Program-made: the position numbers and the translations under genes | NCBI RefSeq assembly: GCF_029690045.1 | Contig: NZ_CP121464.1 | Location: 5,394,001 to 5,458,000, forward strand | Direction: 5' to 3' | DNA length: 64,000 nt | DNA from: Janthinobacterium rivuli | GTDB lineage: Bacteria > Pseudomonadota > Gammaproteobacteria > Burkholderiales > Burkholderiaceae_D | The notes under the pieces: generated by a model | Databases searched by the model: none | The model's input: only the letters and a program-made list of their open reading frames with translations | What the model was told of the DNA's origin: nothing | Part shown: positions 59,588 to 64,000 of the stretch, piece after piece | Layout: every line of letters starts with the position of its first letter | How positions within the stretch are numbered: the first letter of the stretch is position 1

Positions 59588-61066
59588 TCAAGCCACGCCT
59601 TCGCCTGGCGCGCCGGCAAACTCCGCGCGCAGCAGCGGATACAGCCGCCGGTAGCGCCCCAGGCGCTCGTCCAGCACGGCAAACGCTTGCGGCGCCACCG
59701 TTTCCTGCACGGGCGGGCGCGTGCACACCTGCGCGGGCGGCAAGCCCGTCACCGCCATCTGCGCCAGGCGCGCCGCGCCCATGGTGCCGCCAGCCGCGCC
59801 GTGGTCGTGACGCAGCACGTTCAAGCCCGAGGCATTCGCGCACAGCTGCGCCCAGAAGCGGCTGCGCGAACCGCCTCCCACGAACGACGCTTCTTCCAGG
59901 TGCGTGCCGGCGCTGCGCAGGGCCGCATTGCCATCGGCCATGGCAAAGGCCACGCCTTCCATCACGCTGTAGGCCAGTTCGGCGCGCCCGTGTTCCGTCG
60001 ACAAACCGAAAAACACGCCGCGCGCGGAGGCGTCGTTATGCGGCGTGCGTTCGCCGCTCAAATACGGCAGGAAGATGGGCGCCGTGCGCGCCTCGACGCT
60101 TTCCGCCAGCTTGACCAATTCGCCGATGTCGCTCGACTGGGTCAGCCGCGCCACCCAGCTGAGGCTGGACGCGGCGCTGAGGATCACGCTCATCTGGTGC
60201 CAGCGCTCGGGCAGGCAGTGGCAGAACGCGTGCACGCCCTGGCCCGGATTCGGCGCAAAACCATCGCTGCCGGCGAACAGCACGCCGGACGTGCCCAGCG
60301 ACAGCAGGCCGGCGCCCGGCTCCACCACGCCCAGGCCCACGGCGGCTGCTGCGTTATCTCCCGCGCCGCCGGCCAGCAGCACCGTGTGCGCGATGCCCCA
60401 CTCCTGGCACAGCGACGGGCGCACCTGCGCAGCGGCGGCGCTGCCTTCGACCAGACGCGGCATGTGCTCGCGCGACAGGCTAGTGGCCGCCAGCATGCGC
60501 TCGGACCAGTCGCGTTTGGCCACGTCCAGCCACAGGGTGCCGGAAGCGTCGGACATGTCGGACACATACTCGCCCGTCAGGCGCAGCGCCACGTAATCCT
60601 TGGGCAGCAAGACCTTGGCCGTGGCGCGGAACAGCGACGGTTCGTACTTTTGCAGCCACAGCAGCTTGGGCGCCGTGAAGCCGGGCATGGCCTGGTTGCC
60701 CGTGATGGCGCGCGACTCGGGCACCAATGCCTCCAGTTCCACGCATTCGGCAAAGGCGCGCGTGTCGTTCCACAGGATGGCGGCGCGCAGCACGTGCTGC
60801 TGCTTGTCGAGCAGGGTGGCACCATGCATCTGGCCCGACAGCGCGATGCCGCGCAAGCCGGAAAACGCCACCGGCTGGGCGGCGCGGATGGCGGCGATGA
60901 CGTCCAGGGTGGCGTGCCACCAGTCTTCGGGATTCTGTTCCGACCAGCCGGGATGGGGACTGGACACGCGCAAGGCCACGCCGGCGCTGGCAAGGATGGC
61001 CTGAGCGTCATCGGTGAGGATGGCCTTGATTTCGGAGGTGCCGATATCGATACCGAGATATGTCAT
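59588..61066 (-). CDS. xylB: Xylulokinase
   Basis: A 492-residue FGGY kinase that phosphorylates D-xylulose. MTYLGIDIGTSEIKAIL, the ATP-site GIALSGQMHGA and the catalytic Asp region GGAGDNAAAAVGLG are typical of XylB. The start at 61066 gives the conserved N-terminus; the frame to 61921 is spurious. In the polyol cluster it follows the AraC gene by 17 bp. It converts the xylulose produced by the dehydrogenase at the edge. Confidence 0.94.
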   Translation of the reverse strand: MTYLGIDIGTSEIKAILTDDAQAILASAGVALRVSSPHPGWSEQNPEDWWHATLDVIAAIRAAQPVAFSGLRGIALSGQMHGATLLDKQQHVLRAAILWNDTRAFAECVELEALVPESRAITGNQAMPGFTAPKLLWLQKYEPSLFRATAKVLLPKDYVALRLTGEYVSDMSDASGTLWLDVAKRDWSERMLAATSLSREHMPRLVEGSAAAAQVRPSLCQEWGIAHTVLLAGGAGDNAAAAVGLGVVEPGAGLLSLGTSGVLFAGSDGFAPNPGQGVHAFCHCLPERWHQMSVILSAASSLSWVARLTQSSDIGELVKLAESVEARTAPIFLPYLSGERTPHNDASARGVFFGLSTEHGRAELAYSVMEGVAFAMADGNAALRSAGTHLEEASFVGGGSRSRFWAQLCANASGLNVLRHDHGAAGGTMGAARLAQMAVTGLPPAQVCTRPPVQETVAPQAFAVLDERLGRYRRLYPLLRAEFAGAPGEGVA

Positions 61067-61083
61067 TTGATTCCAGAAGAAAG

Positions 61084-61974
61084 TTAAGAATGGCCGTCGC
61101 CGGACGGCTCGGGCATGTTCATCAGCAGGCAGGAGCGGAACTTCGACGGCGACATCTGCTTGTGCGCCAAAAACTGGCGGTTGAAATTGGAAAGGTTGTT
61201 GAAGCCCGTGCGGTAGCAGATATCGGTGACCTTCATGTCCGTGTTCATCAGCAGCTCGCAAGCGAGCGCGATGCGCTCCTGGTTGACGTATTGAATGAAC
61301 GACGTGCCCGTATGCTTGCGGAAGAAACGCGTGAATTTCAAGGTGTTCATTTCCGCCACGTCGGCCACGTCCTGCTCGCAAAAATCGAGCGTGATGTTCT
61401 GCTTGATATACGCCAGCACCAGGTTGATGGTCGACGACATGTAGCGGCCCGCCTGCGCCAGGTAAGTGACGCTGGCCAGGGGCCGCCGCTCGCGGCACTC
61501 GCACAGCTCGCCGAACAGGCGCGTAAACAGTTCGACCCGGCGCAAGCCCTGCGCCGTCGTCAATTCCTTCATCAGCGGCACCAGGCGCAGGCCCAGCGCA
61601 TCGGGAAATTGCAAACCCCTGCCTGCCTCGCCCAGCAGGGCTTTCAGGGGCGCCATTTCCGGGAACAGCAGCGCGCAGCGTTCGATGAAGTCGCCGGAAA
61701 ACTGCAGCACCAGGTCGCGCTCGGGCAGGATCACGCCTTCCGGCAGTTCGCTGACCCAGTTGTGCGGCAGGTTCGGCCCCGTCAGGATCAGATTGCCCGC
61801 CCCGTAACTGCCGATATGGTCGCCGATAAAAAATTTGCCATTCGATGTGATGATGAAGTGCAGTTCGTACTCGGGATGGAAATGCCATTTCGCCACGGTG
61901 TGCGGAAAGCCGTGCGCCCACGCGCGAAACGATTCGTGGATCGGTTTGTGGATCAGTTCCAGGTCAGGCGTCAC
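61084..61974 (-). CDS. AraC-family transcriptional regulator
   Basis: A 296-residue regulator with a cupin-like sensor (PHTVAKWHFHPEYELHFIITSNGKFFIGD) and two C-terminal helix-turn-helix motifs (QDVADVAEMNTLKFTRFFRKHTG and VTDICYRTGFNNLSNFNRQF). The frame begins at a GTG at 61974 with AGGGA upstream. It is between xylB and the ABC ATPase on the same strand and is likely the activator of this sugar alcohol cluster. Confidence 0.9.
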   Translation of the reverse strand: MTPDLELIHKPIHESFRAWAHGFPHTVAKWHFHPEYELHFIITSNGKFFIGDHIGSYGAGNLILTGPNLPHNWVSELPEGVILPERDLVLQFSGDFIERCALLFPEMAPLKALLGEAGRGLQFPDALGLRLVPLMKELTTAQGLRRVELFTRLFGELCECRERRPLASVTYLAQAGRYMSSTINLVLAYIKQNITLDFCEQDVADVAEMNTLKFTRFFRKHTGTSFIQYVNQERIALACELLMNTDMKVTDICYRTGFNNLSNFNRQFLAHKQMSPSKFRSCLLMNMPEPSGDGHS

Positions 61975-62009
61975 GGCAGTTCCCTTGCGCGGTCTCGTTG
62001 CCAGCTATT

Positions 62010-63134
62010 CTAACCACTTAGCTGAGCACTGAGCGCCAAAGCCAGCCCGCTGTCGGCGTCGAACAGGTGCATGTGCTCTTCATCGAAAGCCAGCGCCAGA
62101 CTCTGGCCCACCTGCGCCGCGCTGTTGGCCGCGTTCGCCGGCAGCAGGGCCGACAGGCTCAAGGAGCCGCACTGAAAGCTGATCAGCGCTTCGGCGCCCA
62201 GCAGCTCGACCAGGTCGATGGCGCACGCCAGGCCATGCGTACCCGCCGGCTCCTGCGGCAGCGCCGCGCGCAAGTGGTTCGGGCGCAGGCCGAAGACCAC
62301 GCGGCTGCCTGCCGTCAGCGCGGCGAAGCGGGACGAGACCAGTGGCCAGCGGTAGCCGGCGCACACGAGCACCGTCTGGCCGCCGTCTTTTTCGACGACG
62401 CCATCGATGAAGTTCATGGCCGGCGTGCCGATGAACCCGGCCGCGAACAGGGTGCGCGGATGGTTGTACAGTTCCGCCGGCGTGCCGATCTGCTCGATGT
62501 GTCCGCCCTTCATCAGCACCACCCGGTCGGCCAGGGTCATCGCTTCGAGCTGGTCGTGCGTGACGTACAGGGTGGTGGTGCGCAGGCGCCGGTGCAAGCG
62601 CTTGATGTCGGCGCGCAGCTGCGCGCGCAGCTTGGCATCGAGGTTCGACAGCGGTTCATCGAACAGGAACACTTGCGGCGTCTTGATCATGGCGCGCGCA
62701 ATGGCCGTGCGCTGCTGTTGGCCGCCCGACATGGCGCGCGGCTTGCGTTCCAACAGGCTGTCCAGGCTGAGGATGGCCGCCACCTCGCGCACGCGGCGCT
62801 CGATCTCGTCGTGCGGCACCTTCAGGCGGCGCAGGCCGAAGGCGATATTGTCATACACCGTCATGTGCGGGTACAGCGCATAATTCTGGAATACCATCGC
62901 CACATTGCGCGCGCGGGGCGGCAAATCGTTGACGACGGCGCCACCGATCAACAGCTCGCCGCCGCTGATGTCTTCCAGGCCCGCGATCATGCGCAGCAGG
63001 GTCGACTTGCCGCAGCCCGATGGCCCCAGCAGGACGATGAACTCGCCGTCATCGATTTCCAGGTCGAACGGCTGCAGCACGGCCGTCTTCTCGTCATACG
63101 TCTTGTGCAGCTGCCTGCAGGTGATATTTGCCAT
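62010..63134 (-). CDS. ABC transporter ATPase, MalK/UgpC type
   Basis: A 374-residue sugar importer ATPase. Walker A GPSGCGKST (38-46), signature MSGGQQQRTAIARAM (M instead of L), Walker B VFLFDEPLSNLD, and a C-terminal OB-type regulatory domain (about 240-374). It powers uptake of a sugar or sugar alcohol; the permease and binding-protein genes must lie beyond the window. 2 bp after the dehydrogenase. Confidence 0.92.
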   Translation of the reverse strand: MANITCRQLHKTYDEKTAVLQPFDLEIDDGEFIVLLGPSGCGKSTLLRMIAGLEDISGGELLIGGAVVNDLPPRARNVAMVFQNYALYPHMTVYDNIAFGLRRLKVPHDEIERRVREVAAILSLDSLLERKPRAMSGGQQQRTAIARAMIKTPQVFLFDEPLSNLDAKLRAQLRADIKRLHRRLRTTTLYVTHDQLEAMTLADRVVLMKGGHIEQIGTPAELYNHPRTLFAAGFIGTPAMNFIDGVVEKDGGQTVLVCAGYRWPLVSSRFAALTAGSRVVFGLRPNHLRAALPQEPAGTHGLACAIDLVELLGAEALISFQCGSLSLSALLPANAANSAAQVGQSLALAFDEEHMHLFDADSGLALALSAQLSG

Positions 63135-63136
63135 GA

Positions 63137-64000
63137 TCAGTCTCCTGCCAGTTCAATCTGGATCTTGACGTCGCGCGGGTGGCCCTTGGCCGCTTCCTCG
63201 AACGCCTGCACGCCGTCGGCAAAACCGAAGGTGCGCGAAATGAAGGGCTTGACGTCGATCTTGCCCGAGGCCAGCAGCGCGATGGCGCGCGGGAAGATGT
63301 TCGCGTAGCGGAACACCGATTCGATGCGTACTTCTTTGGCCTGGATGGCGACGATATCCAAAGGTACCTTATCCGGCGGCATGCCGACCAGCACCAGGCA
63401 GCCGTTCGGGCACAGCAAGTCGACGATGTTGTCGTAGGCGCGCATGCTGCCGCTGGCCTCGAAAACGATGTCGGCGCCCCAGCCGTCCGTCAAGTCGCGC
63501 ACAGTCTCCGCCAGGCTGGCCTGGCGCACGTCGACCGTGGTCACGGCGCGGTTATCGGCGAACAGGGCCAGTTTTTCCGGCACCAGGTCGGCCAGGATCA
63601 CGCGCGAGCAGCCGCCCGCCAGCGCGGCCAGCGCATTCATGGCGCCGATGGTGCCGGCGCCGATCACCACGGCCACGTCACCGGGCTTGATGGCCGCCTT
63701 CTTCGCCGCCTGCAGGCCGATGGCCAGCGGTTCGACGATGGCGCCTTCACCGAAGCTGACGTTATCGGGCAGCTTGAAGGTAAAGGCGGCCGGATGCACG
63801 ACATACGGCGTGAGGCAACCGTGGATGGGCGGCGTGGCCCAAAAGCGCACGGCGGGGTCCAGGTTGTACAGGCCGCGCATGGTGGCCGGCGAATCGAACT
63901 GCGGCACGCCCGGCTCCATGCAGACCCGGTCACCCACCTTCAGGTGCGTCACTTCATCGCCCACTTCCGCCACCACGCCGGACGCCTCGTGACCGAGCAC
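63137..64000 (-). CDS. Zinc-dependent polyol dehydrogenase (xylitol/sorbitol type), partial
   Basis: At least 287 residues of a medium-chain dehydrogenase; the N-terminus lies beyond base 64000. The catalytic-zinc motif reads [13 protein letters not shown], then VCMEPGVP and the Rossmann motif [37 protein letters not shown] and late [10 protein letters not shown] match xylitol or sorbitol dehydrogenases. With xylB next door, xylitol to xylulose is the best guess. The window-edge start is artificial. Confidence 0.85.
   Translation of the reverse strand: MLGHEASGVVAEVGDEVTHLKVGDRVCMEPGVPQFDSPATMRGLYNLDPAVRFWATPPIHGCLTPYVVHPAAFTFKLPDNVSFGEGAIVEPLAIGLQAAKKAAIKPGDVAVVIGAGTIGAMNALAALAGGCSRVILADLVPEKLALFADNRAVTTVDVRQASLAETVRDLTDGWGADIVFEASGSMRAYDNIVDLLCPNGCLVLVGMPPDKVPLDIVAIQAKEVRIESVFRYANIFPRAIALLASGKIDVKPFISRTFGFADGVQAFEEAAKGHPRDVKIQIELAGD

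Noticed and set aside
59588..61921. Extended frame making xylB 777 codons long
   Set aside because: The extra N-terminal part is the AraC gene in another frame; the kinase N-terminus is complete from 61066.

Overview
The window is high-GC chromosomal DNA with the gene content and order of a betaproteobacterium of the Oxalobacteraceae (Janthinobacterium/Massilia/Duganella type). Support for this: an aceE-aceF-lpdA operon whose E3 carries its own lipoyl domain; zapB-like/zapA followed by a 6S RNA gene; groESL behind a CIRCE operator; and several FecI/FecR/TonB receptor units. Genus and species cannot be fixed from this window alone. No rRNA, tRNA, CRISPR array, insertion sequence or phage gene was recognised.

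Layout. 0.1-5.3 kb: secreted BON-domain and metallopeptidase-like proteins, an SDR and a divergent LysR regulator. 5.3-10.5 kb: an EmrA-EmrB-outer membrane factor efflux operon, with a divergent TetR regulator whose intergenic region holds two inverted repeats placed on the promoters. 10.5-18.5 kb: a degenerate phosphoesterase with a STAND-like tail, a decayed tandem copy of the lpdA 3' end, and the pyruvate dehydrogenase operon. 19-24 kb: folD, prlC, holC, a small unknown protein and a branched-chain amino acid binding protein. 24-30.6 kb: LysR/epimerase pair, cytochrome c, ilvD with a divergent LysR gene, lgt. 30.7-34.5 kb: diguanylate cyclase, EVE protein, 6S RNA, zapA, zapB-like gene, a duplicated surface-antigen-like protein. 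34.7-41.7 kb: groES-groEL, small genes, GNAT, a POT peptide transporter, phosphoglucomutase. 41.8-57.8 kb: an iron-uptake island with three TonB-dependent receptors and three Fur boxes. 57.8-64 kb: a chemoreceptor, then a polyol/xylitol-type catabolic cluster (xylulokinase, AraC regulator, ABC ATPase, zinc dehydrogenase) that runs off the right edge.

How the genes work together. The iron island has three transcription units. Unit A is fecI-fecR-receptor. Unit B appears to be one tightly coupled operon: DUF4198, DUF3649, PepSY, DUF3325, fecI, fecR, receptor. Unit C is a lone receptor. Each starts at a sigma-70-like promoter overlapped by a Fur palindrome. No siderophore ABC importer is present, so the PepSY membrane protein of unit B is a candidate for releasing iron by reduction at the inner membrane. 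A GGDEF-EAL protein lies between units B and C; four of its canonical EAL residues are replaced, so it is predicted to make, not degrade, cyclic di-GMP.

Most novel points: the NTPase-less phosphoesterase/STAND-tail protein, the lpdA tail duplication with two terminators, the Fur-controlled unit B, the promoter architecture of aceE and emrA/tetR, and the duplicated surface-antigen-like protein.
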